Assembly: GCF_011806575.1 (NCBI RefSeq)
Contig: NZ_JAATOO010000021.1
Span: 22,107-86,106, forward strand
Length of the DNA stretch: 64,000 nt
Direction of reading: 5' to 3'
From: Vibrio hepatarius
GTDB taxonomy: Bacteria; Pseudomonadota; Gammaproteobacteria; Enterobacterales; Vibrionaceae
The notes below the pieces were generated by a model. It did no database searches and was not told the origin of the DNA. It saw only the letters and a program-made list of their open reading frames with translations. Of the stretch, positions 41,963 to 51,198 are shown one piece after another. How positions within the stretch are numbered: position 1 is the first letter of the stretch; every line of letters starts with the position of its first letter. The position numbers were made by a program, and so were the translations under genes.

Positions 41963-43096
41963 TTAAAGTAGTTTGTGCATAACGTCGCCAATTTGGATAC
42001 TGGTGGCGAGTTCCGCTTGATCGACCGTCAGTTCCGCTTCGCCATCATATACGCGAGAGACCGTTAAAGTAATATCTGTTTCGGTCACTTTGTTACGCGG
42101 CAAACCACGTTGGTCGATGAAAGAGCCTGTATGCCAAAGCTGCAGTTTGTCACCTTCTTCAACGCCATGGATACGACCTAAATCAATGGTAATCGTGTTG
42201 CCCCATTTCGCCACGACTTCCGGCAAAGTGATTTTACAAGAGACTTCAGATTCTAAGTCCAGCATGATGTTGCGGCTAACACGTAGCATCATGTCACCAA
42301 ACGTCGACGCCCAGAAGCGTGCGCTTCGTGTATCCACTTGGCTGGTTTTTGGAAATGGCCAACGCGCCACTTCACGGTAGTTTCGGTTGTACACTTCGTT
42401 GCCGGTCTTGCCGTCGAACACGGTCATCTCAAGCGCAAATTGGCGGTTAATCACGTCATCTTTAATTAAGTTTTGGTCGATAGTTGCCGTTAGGTCGGTA
42501 ATCACGCCGCCGATAATGTACTGTGCACCGCGGTCTTGAGCGATCATCTTGAGTCTTTCAGGGAAGCGTTTATCAATTTCGTAATCGGTAGTACCCACTG
42601 AGACGAAGTTCACCGACTCTTGATCTAACTGGCGATTAATCACATTAGCGAAATCATCACCGATGCTGTAAATCTGTCCCATGACTGCTTGTTGAGGTGA
42701 CGCTACATCGATGTTGCCGACTAGGAAGGTTTTTTTATATTGCTCAACGTGGCAACTCGTTGCCGACGGATAAATGTCGATTCTTGCTTTCACGAACATT
42801 ACACCACGTCTTATCCCTTGCTCTTCAATCAGGATGTAGCGAACTTCGCTGTTGGTAAACTGGTACTCTTTGTTTTCACTCTCTAAGAATGGTCGTAAGT
42901 TAGAAATACTGCCGATGTCCGCTCCGGAAAACTGAACGGCTTTATAGAGTGCGTCTTCCAAAGCGTGGACACGCGCGACTTCTTCAGACGAAACCACGGT
43001 TGCCGTCCCTGTTACTTCATACCATCCCGCTACAGCATTGGCTGAAAATAGGCTGATACACAGGCTTGAAATAAGGATAAGAAGCGATCTTTTCAT
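41963..43096 (-). CDS. flgT: Flagellar H-ring protein FlgT
   Basis: The 377-aa secreted protein has a signal peptide ending AVA (about 1-23) followed by three domains: an N-terminal LPP20-like part with EVTGTATVVSSEEVARVHALEDALYKAVQFSG, a middle TolB-N-like part, and a C-terminal beta part. FlgT forms the H ring around the LP ring of the sodium-driven polar flagellum and is needed for T-ring (MotX/MotY) assembly. It is divergent from flgOP, the Vibrio-specific arrangement. Confidence 0.95.
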   Translation of the reverse strand: MKRSLLILISSLCISLFSANAVAGWYEVTGTATVVSSEEVARVHALEDALYKAVQFSGADIGSISNLRPFLESENKEYQFTNSEVRYILIEEQGIRRGVMFVKARIDIYPSATSCHVEQYKKTFLVGNIDVASPQQAVMGQIYSIGDDFANVINRQLDQESVNFVSVGTTDYEIDKRFPERLKMIAQDRGAQYIIGGVITDLTATIDQNLIKDDVINRQFALEMTVFDGKTGNEVYNRNYREVARWPFPKTSQVDTRSARFWASTFGDMMLRVSRNIMLDLESEVSCKITLPEVVAKWGNTITIDLGRIHGVEEGDKLQLWHTGSFIDQRGLPRNKVTETDITLTVSRVYDGEAELTVDQAELATSIQIGDVMHKLL

Positions 43097-43259
43097 GAGT
43101 GTTTACCAAGTTGGTTCGTTTTTTGCTTGTTAAAATTTAGCTAATTTTGGCATTGCTTTCGAATTGGTTTGCACAGTTAGAAAAGCAAGGAGTGTTCCAC
43201 TTTTGAAAGAGAGCAAAAAGCGGAGCGCTTTAAGGCCTTAATGTATCGGAGATTAGAGA

Positions 43260-43895
43260 ATGAAGAAATGGTTATCGTTAGTGCCTGTGGTTTTTCTTAC
43301 CGCCTGCGCTTATGCGCCAATCTATAACGGTAAGGAACCTTATCCAGGTTCTCAGTTTATGTTGATGGAAAGCCCACGTCATACCCTCGACTTTTTTATC
43401 GAGAGTCTGACTGAAGACTTAATGATTTCAAACACCAGTGTTTCAGCGCGTACACCAATTGCAGTGACTTCGTTTGTTGACTTGCAAAATATGGACGCGA
43501 CAAACTGGTTGGGTAACTCGGTGTCTGAAGGCTTTATCCATCAGTTCCAACGACGCGGCTTTAAAGTCGTCGATTTCAAAACGACAGGTTCTATTCAGGT
43601 GACGAACCAAGGCGACTTTGCCTTTAGTCGTGACTGGAAAGATTTGGCGCGAGAGCAAGACATTCAGTTCGTTTTAACGGGGACAATGTTGCGTCAAGAG
43701 GGCGGGGTCTTAGTCAACGCTCGTGTTGTTGGCATGCAATCACGCGTTGTCGTAGCGACCGCACAAGGCTTCTTGCCAGCGGATCGTATCGGTCGCGACT
43801 TGGATACATTGAATAGTATCCGTACGCAAGATGGCGTGCTGATTCGTTCAGACCCAATGTTCTCTCAACCTTACACTGTGATTTTACGTCCATAG
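43260..43895 (+). CDS. flgO: Flagellar outer-membrane lipoprotein FlgO
   Basis: The 211-aa lipoprotein has the lipobox LTAC (Cys16) and a FlgO/TolB-N-like domain (about 40-200). FlgO, with FlgP and FlgT, forms the outer-membrane basal disks around the Vibrio flagellum. It lies 8 nt before flgP, so the two form one operon. Divergent flgT and downstream flgN/flgM complete the cluster. Confidence 0.93.
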   Translation: MKKWLSLVPVVFLTACAYAPIYNGKEPYPGSQFMLMESPRHTLDFFIESLTEDLMISNTSVSARTPIAVTSFVDLQNMDATNWLGNSVSEGFIHQFQRRGFKVVDFKTTGSIQVTNQGDFAFSRDWKDLAREQDIQFVLTGTMLRQEGGVLVNARVVGMQSRVVVATAQGFLPADRIGRDLDTLNSIRTQDGVLIRSDPMFSQPYTVILRP

Positions 43896-43903
43896 GAGCG
43901 GGT

Positions 43904-44335
43904 ATGAAAAAGTTATTATTACTCGCATTCACTGTGGTGCTGTTTGGCTGTCAGCCACTAACTAACATGCGTCCAGGAGACTTTCTGACCGCGGTGGGTT
44001 ACGCGAGTATCAGTGAACAGAAAGGCCGTAATGAAGAAGAGAAACAAGTGCGAGCGATGCGCGCATCAAAAATAGACGCTTACCGAGAGCTGGCAGAGCA
44101 AGTTTATGGTATGCGAGTCAGCGGCAGAGCAGATTTGCTTGACCAAAGATTGGGTACCGAGCAAACGTCAGGTGCGGTAGATGGCGTGATCCGCGGTGCG
44201 GAAGTACTGCGTAGCTACAAAGTTGGCGACAGCTATGTGACTGAATTAAGACTTGATATTCAGAAAATGAATCGACTAAGAGATTACGGCGAAGTACAAC
44301 AAGTGCCGGAGAAGCGTCAACAAACTCTCTTCTAG
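43904..44335 (+). CDS. flgP: Flagellar outer-membrane lipoprotein FlgP
   Basis: The 143-aa lipoprotein has lipobox LFGC (Cys16) and an LPP20-type domain. It is required for motility in vibrios and Campylobacter and forms the basal disk. It ends the flgOP operon; a terminator follows. Confidence 0.93.
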   Translation: MKKLLLLAFTVVLFGCQPLTNMRPGDFLTAVGYASISEQKGRNEEEKQVRAMRASKIDAYRELAEQVYGMRVSGRADLLDQRLGTEQTSGAVDGVIRGAEVLRSYKVGDSYVTELRLDIQKMNRLRDYGEVQQVPEKRQQTLF

Positions 44336-44362
44336 TTGCGCTCCACTCTTTAATCTCCAAAT

Positions 44363-44391
44363 AAAAAAGCGGCAAATATTGCCGCTTTTTT
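44363..44391. terminator. Bidirectional terminator between flgP and flgN
   Basis: AAAAAAGCGGCAA / TTGCCGCTTTTTT stem with a 3-nt loop. It is shared by convergent operons. Confidence 0.93.
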
Positions 44392-44415
44392 ATACTTGTT
44401 ATTTGCCGTAGCTCT

Positions 44416-44841
44416 CTAAGCTTTCAGGTTCGTGCCTAAAGTGGTTACGTTCTTAGTTTGTCCCTCGGCTGTGTAGGTCATGCCTAACTTACCTTGAGAT
44501 TGCTGCATCAAATTGTTCAACTTATTGAAACTCAGTTGTGCACGCTGCAGGGCTTCGCCGTTTATGGCATTGGCTTGCTGGCAATCTGCGATGATACTTC
44601 TGATCTGTGTCACCAGAGGGCTCAACTCTGGGTCACTAGTCAGACTCGCGACATCTGGGTGGCGGCTGATACGTTCATCCGTCACTTTGAGCTGCTCAAT
44701 CAGCGTGATCTTTTGCTTTGCCAGTTGTTCAATGTCTTTGGAGTTTCTGCTGGTAATGGCGAGCTTTTCCTTCTCTAGTAATAGAGAAAGTTCTTCGGCA
44801 CTTTTAAGTTGAAACTCAACTAAACCTTGTAATGCTGCCAT
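44416..44841 (-). CDS. flgN: Flagellar export chaperone FlgN
   Basis: This 141-aa, mainly helical coiled-coil protein (EELSLLLEKEKLAITSR) is the chaperone for hook-filament junction proteins FlgK and FlgL before export. It follows flgM after 17 nt, the standard flgM-flgN order. Confidence 0.92.
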   Translation of the reverse strand: MAALQGLVEFQLKSAEELSLLLEKEKLAITSRNSKDIEQLAKQKITLIEQLKVTDERISRHPDVASLTSDPELSPLVTQIRSIIADCQQANAINGEALQRAQLSFNKLNNLMQQSQGKLGMTYTAEGQTKNVTTLGTNLKA

Positions 44842-44858
44842 AATCTTCTTGCTTTAAC

Positions 44859-45170
44859 TTATAAGCCGCCAAGTTCTTTTTCGAACTTCATCATGTTGTC
44901 TGCGAGCTTTTCAGGGTCAACAGTGTAAGAGCCATTAGCAATCGCTTCTTTGATTGCTGCGACTTTCGCTTTATCAAAACTTGGTTGACTGGCCATTTGG
45001 TTATGCATTTCACCCAGCGCTTTACCTTGAGTGCTGAGAGAAACTGCATCTTGTGCAACGGTGGTTTTCTTTGCTGACTCAGTATTTTCTGTACTGTTGT
45101 CGCTACGAACCGAACTCCTCGTTGAAGTACCGATAGGGTGTCCAGTTCTAATGTTATCAATGCCTGCCAT
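44859..45170 (-). CDS. flgM: Anti-sigma-28 factor FlgM
   Basis: The 103-aa protein has an unstructured Ser/Thr-rich N-terminus and the C-terminal FlgM segment that binds FliA (KVAAIKEAIANGSYTVDPEKLADNMM). It holds sigma-28 until the hook is finished and it is exported. It is preceded by a consensus sigma-28 promoter, so sigma-28 drives its own inhibitor. flgA lies upstream on the same strand. Confidence 0.94.
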   Translation of the reverse strand: MAGIDNIRTGHPIGTSTRSSVRSDNSTENTESAKKTTVAQDAVSLSTQGKALGEMHNQMASQPSFDKAKVAAIKEAIANGSYTVDPEKLADNMMKFEKELGGL

Positions 45171-45207
45171 GTGTGAGCCTTTTACTTGTTACAAACCTGT
45201 AATGTCA

Positions 45208-45234
45208 ATATCGGCCAAGCTGCATTTTACTTTA
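45208..45234 (-). promoter_or_regulatory. Sigma-28 (FliA) promoter of flgMN
   Basis: On the minus strand TAAA, exactly 15 nt, then GCCGATAT. This matches the FliA consensus TAAA-N15-GCCGATAA at all but the last base, 38 nt before the flgM start. Confidence 0.88.
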
Positions 45235-45252
45235 GCCTTTTTTAACACATAT

Positions 45253-45999
45253 TTAGAACACAACCGTTACTTCAGATATCCCGGTTACACGTCCCTCGAT
45301 TATACGGTTACTTTTGCTGTTTTTCACTCTTATCTGCTCACCGTGGGCTCCATCCGTGAGCGCGGTGCCTTTTGTTGTAATGGTCATACCAGACTTTGTC
45401 GCTTTTATTGTCACGATCTCGTTACGACATACCACGCAAATGTCGCGTTCTTCGACGATATCGCCGCTTTGTAGATTTTTTTTGGTTTTTGCGCCAATAA
45501 CTTCTGATACTGAAGAGAAACCTTGTCTTCTAAACCGTTGTAGATCGACCATACTTATAGTGACATCATTAGAAGAAATAATCTGGCCACGTGAGAGTGG
45601 GGTGGTTAATGTGACTTGCGGACCTGTGCGGGTTAAACGAACTGGAACGTAGATACGCCAGTCTTCTTCTGGGCATTCAACCAAAACAGTGATGTTACTA
45701 GCATTTGGGTTGGTTGAACTAGACGAAGTTTCTAAGCCACTTGGGCAGTTTGTTGCAAAAATTCGACTATCTATTGAAGCTGCGTCTGCTTTTAATGTGC
45801 CACCAATAGGATTGTCAATAGTGGATGTGACATACTCTTCTGCAGCATCGCGAATCTGAGAAATCTCACTTTCCGTTGCAGAAAAGACAGAAAAACTAAA
45901 GAAACAAAGCAAAAAGCCGATAAATATATTAAAAATTTTATAGAACGCTTTACACTTTATGTCGGAAAATGAGTTTGTGAGTGATGAACTGTATGTCAT
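45253..45999 (-). CDS. flgA: Flagellar P-ring chaperone FlgA
   Basis: The 248-aa protein has a long N-terminal hydrophobic signal (about 22-40, ending FSA) and a C-terminal SAF-type domain (about 125-245) as in FlgA. It is a periplasmic chaperone for FlgI assembly into the P ring. An internal start nearer the signal peptide is possible, because the first 18 residues are polar. It is upstream of flgMN and divergent from cheV. Confidence 0.9.
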   Translation of the reverse strand: MTYSSSLTNSFSDIKCKAFYKIFNIFIGFLLCFFSFSVFSATESEISQIRDAAEEYVTSTIDNPIGGTLKADAASIDSRIFATNCPSGLETSSSSTNPNASNITVLVECPEEDWRIYVPVRLTRTGPQVTLTTPLSRGQIISSNDVTISMVDLQRFRRQGFSSVSEVIGAKTKKNLQSGDIVEERDICVVCRNEIVTIKATKSGMTITTKGTALTDGAHGEQIRVKNSKSNRIIEGRVTGISEVTVVF

Positions 46000-46075
46000 T
46001 CTGATCCTCTATTTTTTCATGGCATAGTGTAGACTACCATTTTTTAGCACGAAAGTTTGAGACGGAGATGAGCTT

Positions 46076-47002
46076 ATGTCGGGTGTTTTGGATTCTGTGA
46101 ATCAGCGTACACAACTCGTCGGTCAAAACCGATTAGAACTCCTAACGTTTCGCCTAGCTGGGCGTCAGCGTTACGGAATCAACGTATTTAAAGTAAAAGA
46201 GGTTTTGCAGTGTCCTAAGCTTACTTCTATGCCGAACTCGCATCGATTAGTTAAAGGCATTGCGCATATTCGCGGCAATACAGTCTCAGTGATTGACTTA
46301 AATCTTGCGATTGGTGGACGTCCGACAACCGATGTTGAAAAGTCGTTTGTGGTGATTGCAGAGTTTAACCGTACGATTCAGGCGTTCTTAGTGAACTCTG
46401 TAGAGCGTATCGTAAACATGCACTGGGAAGCGATTTTGCCGCCACCAGAAGGTGCGGGTAAAGCGAACTACTTAACCGCTGTGACCACTATAGATAATGA
46501 GTTGGTTGAGATTCTGGACGTAGAAAAGATCTTGGCTGAGATAGCACCTGTTGATGAGACGATGGACGCATCAATCAGTGAAGAGATTTCTCGTGCTGAA
46601 GCGGAAAAACCAATCGTTCGCCGTATCTTGATTGCTGATGATTCAAGAGTCGCACGTAAACAAATTGAGCGTGCAATTGCGTCGTTAGATTTTGAAGTAA
46701 TCTCAGTGATTGATGGTAAAGAAGCGTATGAAAAGCTGTTAGAAATGGCAGCGGAAGGCAGCATATACGATCAGATTAGTATGGTCATTTCCGATATCGA
46801 AATGCCAGAAATGGACGGTTACACACTGACTGCTGAAATCAGGCGCCATCCGGACTTGAAAGACTTGCACGTCATACTTCACTCTTCTTTGAGTGGTGTG
46901 TTTAACCAAGCCATGGTGGAGCGTGTCGGCGCCAATACTTTTATAGCCAAATTCAACCCTGAAGAATTTGGTAATGCGGTCAAATCTGCGTTTACAAATT
47001 AA
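46076..47002 (+). CDS. cheV: Chemotaxis coupling protein CheV
   Basis: The 308-aa protein joins an N-terminal CheW domain (about 15-165) to a C-terminal receiver (about 180-305) with phospho-Asp240 in ISDIEMPEMDGY and acidic pocket DDSR. It couples chemoreceptors to CheA and may adapt through phosphorylation. It is followed by cheR after 10 nt. Confidence 0.95.
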   Translation: MSGVLDSVNQRTQLVGQNRLELLTFRLAGRQRYGINVFKVKEVLQCPKLTSMPNSHRLVKGIAHIRGNTVSVIDLNLAIGGRPTTDVEKSFVVIAEFNRTIQAFLVNSVERIVNMHWEAILPPPEGAGKANYLTAVTTIDNELVEILDVEKILAEIAPVDETMDASISEEISRAEAEKPIVRRILIADDSRVARKQIERAIASLDFEVISVIDGKEAYEKLLEMAAEGSIYDQISMVISDIEMPEMDGYTLTAEIRRHPDLKDLHVILHSSLSGVFNQAMVERVGANTFIAKFNPEEFGNAVKSAFTN

Positions 47003-47012
47003 AGAGAAGTGA

Positions 47013-47840
47013 ATGACAGTGATAACTATAAGCGATCAAGAATATCGCGATTTTTGCCGCTTCCTAGAATCTCAATGTGGCATTGTATTGGGTGATAGTA
47101 AGCAGTATTTAGTGAGGAGTCGCCTAAGCCCCTTAACTACAAAATTTAACTTAGGCTCTCTATCTGAATTACTCCGCGATGTTGTGAGTGGACGTAATAG
47201 AGAACTACGGGTAGCTGCTGTAGATGCGATGACGACCAATGAAACACTTTGGTTCCGTGACACGTATCCGTTTGCTGTATTAGCCGAAAAGTTGTTGCCG
47301 GAAATAGCGGCAAACAAGCGCCCGATCAAAATCTGGTCGGCGGCTAGCTCGTCTGGTCAAGAGCCATACTCGATGGCGATGACCGTATTGGAAACCCAGC
47401 AGCGTAAGCCGGGCATGCTGCCGAACGTATCGATCACCGCGACAGACATTTCTGCGCGAATGTTGGATATGTGTCGTGCGGGGGTGTATGACAACCTTGC
47501 CTTAGGTCGTGGACTTTCTCCTGAGCGTCGCCGTGCTTTCTTTGAAGATGCAGGTGAAGGCAAAATGAAAGTCAATGATAACGTTAAGCGTTTGGTCAAC
47601 TTCCGTCCGCAAAACTTGATGGACAGCTACGCGCTACTGGGTAAGTTTGATATCATTTTCTGCCGAAATGTACTGATTTACTTCTCGCCAGACATGAAGT
47701 CGAAAGTACTGAACCAAATGGCCAACAGCCTTAATCCAGGTGGTTACCTGCTGTTAGGTGCGTCTGAGTCTTTAACTGGCTTGACCGACCGTTTCGAGAT
47801 GGTGCGTTGCAACCCAGGCATCATCTACAAACTGAAGTAG
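47013..47840 (+). CDS. cheR: Chemotaxis protein methyltransferase CheR
   Basis: The 275-aa enzyme has an all-helical N-terminal domain (about 1-75) and a SAM methyltransferase domain (ETLWFRDTYPF; WSAASSSGQEPYS as the SAM motif; FCRNVLIYF). It methylates receptor glutamates for adaptation. It is the second gene of cheVR and has a terminator. Confidence 0.96.
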   Translation: MTVITISDQEYRDFCRFLESQCGIVLGDSKQYLVRSRLSPLTTKFNLGSLSELLRDVVSGRNRELRVAAVDAMTTNETLWFRDTYPFAVLAEKLLPEIAANKRPIKIWSAASSSGQEPYSMAMTVLETQQRKPGMLPNVSITATDISARMLDMCRAGVYDNLALGRGLSPERRRAFFEDAGEGKMKVNDNVKRLVNFRPQNLMDSYALLGKFDIIFCRNVLIYFSPDMKSKVLNQMANSLNPGGYLLLGASESLTGLTDRFEMVRCNPGIIYKLK

Positions 47841-47860
47841 CCAACCCATCGATTAAATTG

Positions 47861-47888
47861 AAAGCCCAGCGTTCTTGCTGGGCTTTTT
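47861..47888 (+). terminator. Intrinsic terminator of cheVR
   Basis: AAAGCCCAGC / GCTGGGCTTT with a 6-nt loop and T5. Confidence 0.92.
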
Positions 47889-48033
47889 ATTATCTCCACT
47901 TTTGATCCCTTTCAGCTGTTATACTTATCGAGACATTCCAAACCATCAGTCATTAACTCGTTGCGTATAAGTTGGCGTGTTTATTGCTGATAACTCAATG
48001 AAAGATGAGTAATCGTAGAACGACTTTTAAAGT

Positions 48034-48050
48034 TGGTATGCTAATTGCTT
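48034..48050 (+). promoter_or_regulatory. Sigma-54 promoter of flgBCDE
   Basis: TGGTATG-CTAA-TTGCTT keeps the GG-N10-GC core and nearly all -24/-12 positions, 44 nt before flgB. In Vibrio these class II/III genes are under sigma-54 with FlrA or FlrC. Confidence 0.88.
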
Positions 48051-48093
48051 TGTCTTTAGTACTAAACGGTCAGTTCTTTGTGTAGAGGTTAAG

Positions 48094-48489
48094 ATGGCTA
48101 TTTCTTTCGACAATGCTTTGGGTATCCACCAACACACGGTGGGTGTACGTGAGCGCAATGCTGAGGTGATTTCCACCAACATTGCTCAAGCCAACACGCC
48201 TGGTTATAAATCGAAAGGCATGGACTTCCAAAAAGCTTTGCAGGCGGCAACGTCGGAGGCAAGTATTGGTCTTAACCGTACGGATGGTCGGCATATTGCT
48301 GCCTCTACACGAGTGACAGGGGAAGTGATGTATCGTCTTCCAACGCAACCTGACACTGGTGACGGCAACACGGTAGATATGGATTTAGAACGTAACTTGT
48401 TCATGCAAAACCAGATCAGACACCAAGCGTCACTGGACTTCTTAGGAAGTAAATTCAAGAACTTAACGAAAGCGATCAAAGGGGAATAA
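48094..48489 (+). CDS. flgB: Flagellar basal-body rod protein FlgB
   Basis: The 131-aa proximal rod protein has the N-terminal rod motif (ISTNIAQANTPGYKSKG) common to the axial family. It is first in flgBCDE, after a sigma-54 promoter. Confidence 0.96.
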   Translation: MAISFDNALGIHQHTVGVRERNAEVISTNIAQANTPGYKSKGMDFQKALQAATSEASIGLNRTDGRHIAASTRVTGEVMYRLPTQPDTGDGNTVDMDLERNLFMQNQIRHQASLDFLGSKFKNLTKAIKGE

Positions 48490-48493
48490 TTAG

Positions 48494-48910
48494 ATGAGCT
48501 TATTTAATGTATTCAATGTAACTGGTTCTGCCATGAGTGCTGAATCTGTTCGTCTAAATACCACCTCAAGTAACTTGGCGAACGCGGACAGTATCTCTAG
48601 CTCGGCAAAAGATACCTACAAAGCTCGTCATGCTGTATTTGGCGCTGAATTAAGTAAGGCAAAGTATGGTAGCGACCATACGGTGCCGGTGAAAGTGATG
48701 GGTATCGTTGAAAGTGATAAGCCGCTTAGCGCGGAGTACAACCCTGAGCACCCACTCGCGAATGACGAAGGGTACATCTACAAACCTAACGTCAACGTGA
48801 TGGAAGAAATGGCAAACATGATTTCTGCTTCTCGCTCGTACCAAACAAACGTGCAAGTGGCAGATGCAAGTAAACAAATGCTGCTGCGTACGCTGCAGAT
48901 GGGTCAATAG
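48494..48910 (+). CDS. flgC: Flagellar basal-body rod protein FlgC
   Basis: The 138-aa rod protein carries the N-terminal motif NTTSSNLANADSISSS and the C-terminal NVMEEMANMISASRSYQTN, the two ends of the axial coiled coil. It lies 4 nt after flgB. Confidence 0.96.
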   Translation: MSLFNVFNVTGSAMSAESVRLNTTSSNLANADSISSSAKDTYKARHAVFGAELSKAKYGSDHTVPVKVMGIVESDKPLSAEYNPEHPLANDEGYIYKPNVNVMEEMANMISASRSYQTNVQVADASKQMLLRTLQMGQ

Positions 48911-48927
48911 GGATAAGGAGGTAACGT

Positions 48928-49638
48928 ATGGCCGATGGCATTAATAATGTTGGTCAAAACAGCTTGTCCTATATCGACCAGCTAAAACAGATCCAAGACA
49001 AGAATAAGCCGAATGAGACCACAGGTAAGCAGGACCTCAAGCAGGAAGACTTCTTATCTCTACTCACCAAGCAGCTTGCTCAGCAAGATCCGTTTAAGCC
49101 GGTTAGTAATGACCAGATGATTGCGCAAATGGCGTCATTCGCTACTGTCGATGGTATCGGCAAAATGAACAACCAGTTTGAAACACTGAACGCTTCGATG
49201 ACGTCCAATCAGGCGCTTCAAGCTTCATCATTGGTTGGTCGTGATGTATTGGTACCGGGTGCAGCTGGCGTGAAGAAGAATGACGGCGGTATGGCTGCCA
49301 TGGTGAAACTACCTCAATCTGTCGATAACTTGATGGTGAGAATAGAAGATCAAATGGGACAGCTAATCAGAACATTTGATGTGGGCTCATCACCAGCAGG
49401 TGATAACCGCGTGGAATGGGATGGTAAAGATCAAAACGGTAACCCATTGCCGGCTGGCAAATACAAGGTGAAAGCCGCTGGTTTGCTGGATGGAGAATCG
49501 AAAGAGTTTGAGGTTTCGACCTACGCAAACGTCAATAGTGTTCTTCTTGGTAAAGGTGATGGTAACGTACTGCTCAATCTGGCTGGCTTTGAGTCGCCAG
49601 TTCGACTTGCTGAAGTACTAGAAGTTGGTAAAGCGTAG
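48928..49638 (+). CDS. flgD: Flagellar hook-capping protein FlgD
   Basis: The 236-aa hook scaffold has an N-terminal export/capping region (LKQEDFLSLLTKQLAQQDPF), and a C-terminal FnIII/FLG-D Tudor-like part (about 85-230) that includes NRVEWDGKDQNGNPLPAGKY. It caps the growing hook and is discarded afterwards. A good ribosome site AAGGAGG precedes it. Confidence 0.95.
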   Translation: MADGINNVGQNSLSYIDQLKQIQDKNKPNETTGKQDLKQEDFLSLLTKQLAQQDPFKPVSNDQMIAQMASFATVDGIGKMNNQFETLNASMTSNQALQASSLVGRDVLVPGAAGVKKNDGGMAAMVKLPQSVDNLMVRIEDQMGQLIRTFDVGSSPAGDNRVEWDGKDQNGNPLPAGKYKVKAAGLLDGESKEFEVSTYANVNSVLLGKGDGNVLLNLAGFESPVRLAEVLEVGKA

Positions 49639-49681
49639 CTCTTGATAAAGTAGATATGCTAGCTAGATAGGAGATTTTGGA

Positions 49682-50986
49682 ATGTCATATGTTGCATTAA
49701 GCGGGCTATCCGCAGCTCAGTTAGATCTGAACACGACAAGTAACAACATTGCGAACGCGAACACGTTCGGCTTTAAAGAGTCACGTGCTGAGTTTGGCGA
49801 TGTTTACTCTAATTCACTGTTTACGAATGCGAAAACCACTCCTGGTGGCGGTGTGCAGGCTCAAAAAGTTGCCCAGCAATTCCATGAAGGTTCGAGCATT
49901 TACACAAACAACCCAATGGACCTACGTATTAGCGGTACGGGTTTCTTTGCGGTGGCAAAAGATCGCCTAACACCAGTTAGTAATGAGCTAACACGTAACG
50001 GCGCGTTCCACCTAAATAAAGATAACTACATGGTCACGTCTAACGATGAGTTCCTGTTAGGTTACCAAGTGAACAAAGATACAGGCGATGTTCTGTCTTA
50101 CGAGCCTACGCCACTAAACATTCCAAAAGAATTTGGTAAGCCAAAGCAAACCGCTAACATCGAAGTCGGTGTTAACCTACCTGCTGGTGGTGAGCTAAAA
50201 GACCCGGCTCTGTTTGATTTCTCAGACCCTGAGACGTACAACCGCTCAACATCTTCTACGATTTATGACTCTATGGGGCAGTCGTACAAGATGACCACCT
50301 ACTACCTAAAAGATCAGACCCAACCGAACACTTGGCAAGCGTACTACACCGTGACTGATAGTGCGGGTGAGAAGCCCGTCAATATCGCTGGTGGTGACGC
50401 GAGTTCACCAACGGGTCATGTTGGTCATACGATGAAGTTCAACAACGATGGTACGCTGGCAAGCATTAACAACGGCCAAAACATCGTGACTGAAGCGTTA
50501 GGTGCAGGGGCAAACCCAATCGATATGAACGGTGCGGATGTTAACCAAACCCTGTCGTTTGGTCTAAGTGATGCCACTCAGTTTGCTGCACCATTTGAGT
50601 TGACTAAGTTCGATGAAGATGGCGCGACAACGGGTTTCTTAACCAAAGTCGATTTTGATGAGAACGGTAGCGTGTTGGGTACATACTCAAACGGTGAAAA
50701 CGTGACACTCGGTCGTGTGGCACTGGTTCGAGTCGCTAACGAACAAGGTCTGGACAAAAAAGGTGGCACTCAATGGGACTCAACTCAGTTCTCTGGCGAT
50801 AAGATTTGGGGTGAATCTAACAAAGGTTCGTTCGGTTCTATCAACAGCGGTACTTTGGAACAGTCAAACATTGATATGACGCAAGAGCTGGTAGACCTGA
50901 TTTCTGCTCAGCGTAACTTCCAAGCGAACTCTCGTTCACTAGAAGTACACAACCAAACTCAACAAAATATCCTACAGATCCGCTAA
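49682..50986 (+). CDS. flgE: Flagellar hook protein FlgE
   Basis: The 434-aa hook subunit has an N-terminal rod motif (NTTSNNIANANTFGFKES), a D1/D2 middle and a C-terminal helix (NVMT-like SNIDMTQELVDLISAQRNFQ). It forms the universal joint. It is the last gene of flgBCDE; a 12-bp hairpin lies 38 nt past its stop. Confidence 0.96.
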   Translation: MSYVALSGLSAAQLDLNTTSNNIANANTFGFKESRAEFGDVYSNSLFTNAKTTPGGGVQAQKVAQQFHEGSSIYTNNPMDLRISGTGFFAVAKDRLTPVSNELTRNGAFHLNKDNYMVTSNDEFLLGYQVNKDTGDVLSYEPTPLNIPKEFGKPKQTANIEVGVNLPAGGELKDPALFDFSDPETYNRSTSSTIYDSMGQSYKMTTYYLKDQTQPNTWQAYYTVTDSAGEKPVNIAGGDASSPTGHVGHTMKFNNDGTLASINNGQNIVTEALGAGANPIDMNGADVNQTLSFGLSDATQFAAPFELTKFDEDGATTGFLTKVDFDENGSVLGTYSNGENVTLGRVALVRVANEQGLDKKGGTQWDSTQFSGDKIWGESNKGSFGSINSGTLEQSNIDMTQELVDLISAQRNFQANSRSLEVHNQTQQNILQIR

Positions 50987-51023
50987 TCTCGGATTGATTG
51001 AGTTAACCATTCGCAATCTTCTG

Positions 51024-51058
51024 CATAGTAAGCTGGCGGCAACAGTCAGCTTACTATG
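51024..51058 (+). terminator. Hairpin downstream of flgE
   Basis: Perfect 12-bp arms CATAGTAAGCTG / CAGCTTACTATG with an 11-nt loop but no T run. This is probably a Rho-dependent or processing end of flgBCDE. Confidence 0.55.
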
Positions 51059-51147
51059 ATTGCCACTCGCGGCAATGCCCCCTCTATCAACACATATTTT
51101 CACCGCATTTATTGTCCAACCAATTGAAAATAAACAACTTAAATAGT

Positions 51148-51163
51148 TGGCATGCCAATTGCT
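51148..51163 (+). promoter_or_regulatory. Sigma-54 promoter of flgFGHIJ
   Basis: TGGCATG-CCAA-TTGCTT is a near-perfect -24/-12 site with GG-N10-GC, 36 nt before flgF. Confidence 0.93.
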
Positions 51164-51198
51164 TTTAATGATCTGAATTATGATTGTTGGAGCAAACT

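Noticed and set aside
43148..43163. Near sigma-54 site (TGGCATTGCTTTCGAA) before flgO
   Set aside because: The GG is present but the -12 GC is missing and the TTGC element is misplaced; weaker than the other flagellar sites.
48005..48085. 26-codon frame with a hydrophobic C-terminus before flgB
   Set aside because: It overlaps the sigma-54 core promoter at 48034-48050, so it cannot be both; the hydrophobic run follows from the promoter sequence read as codons.
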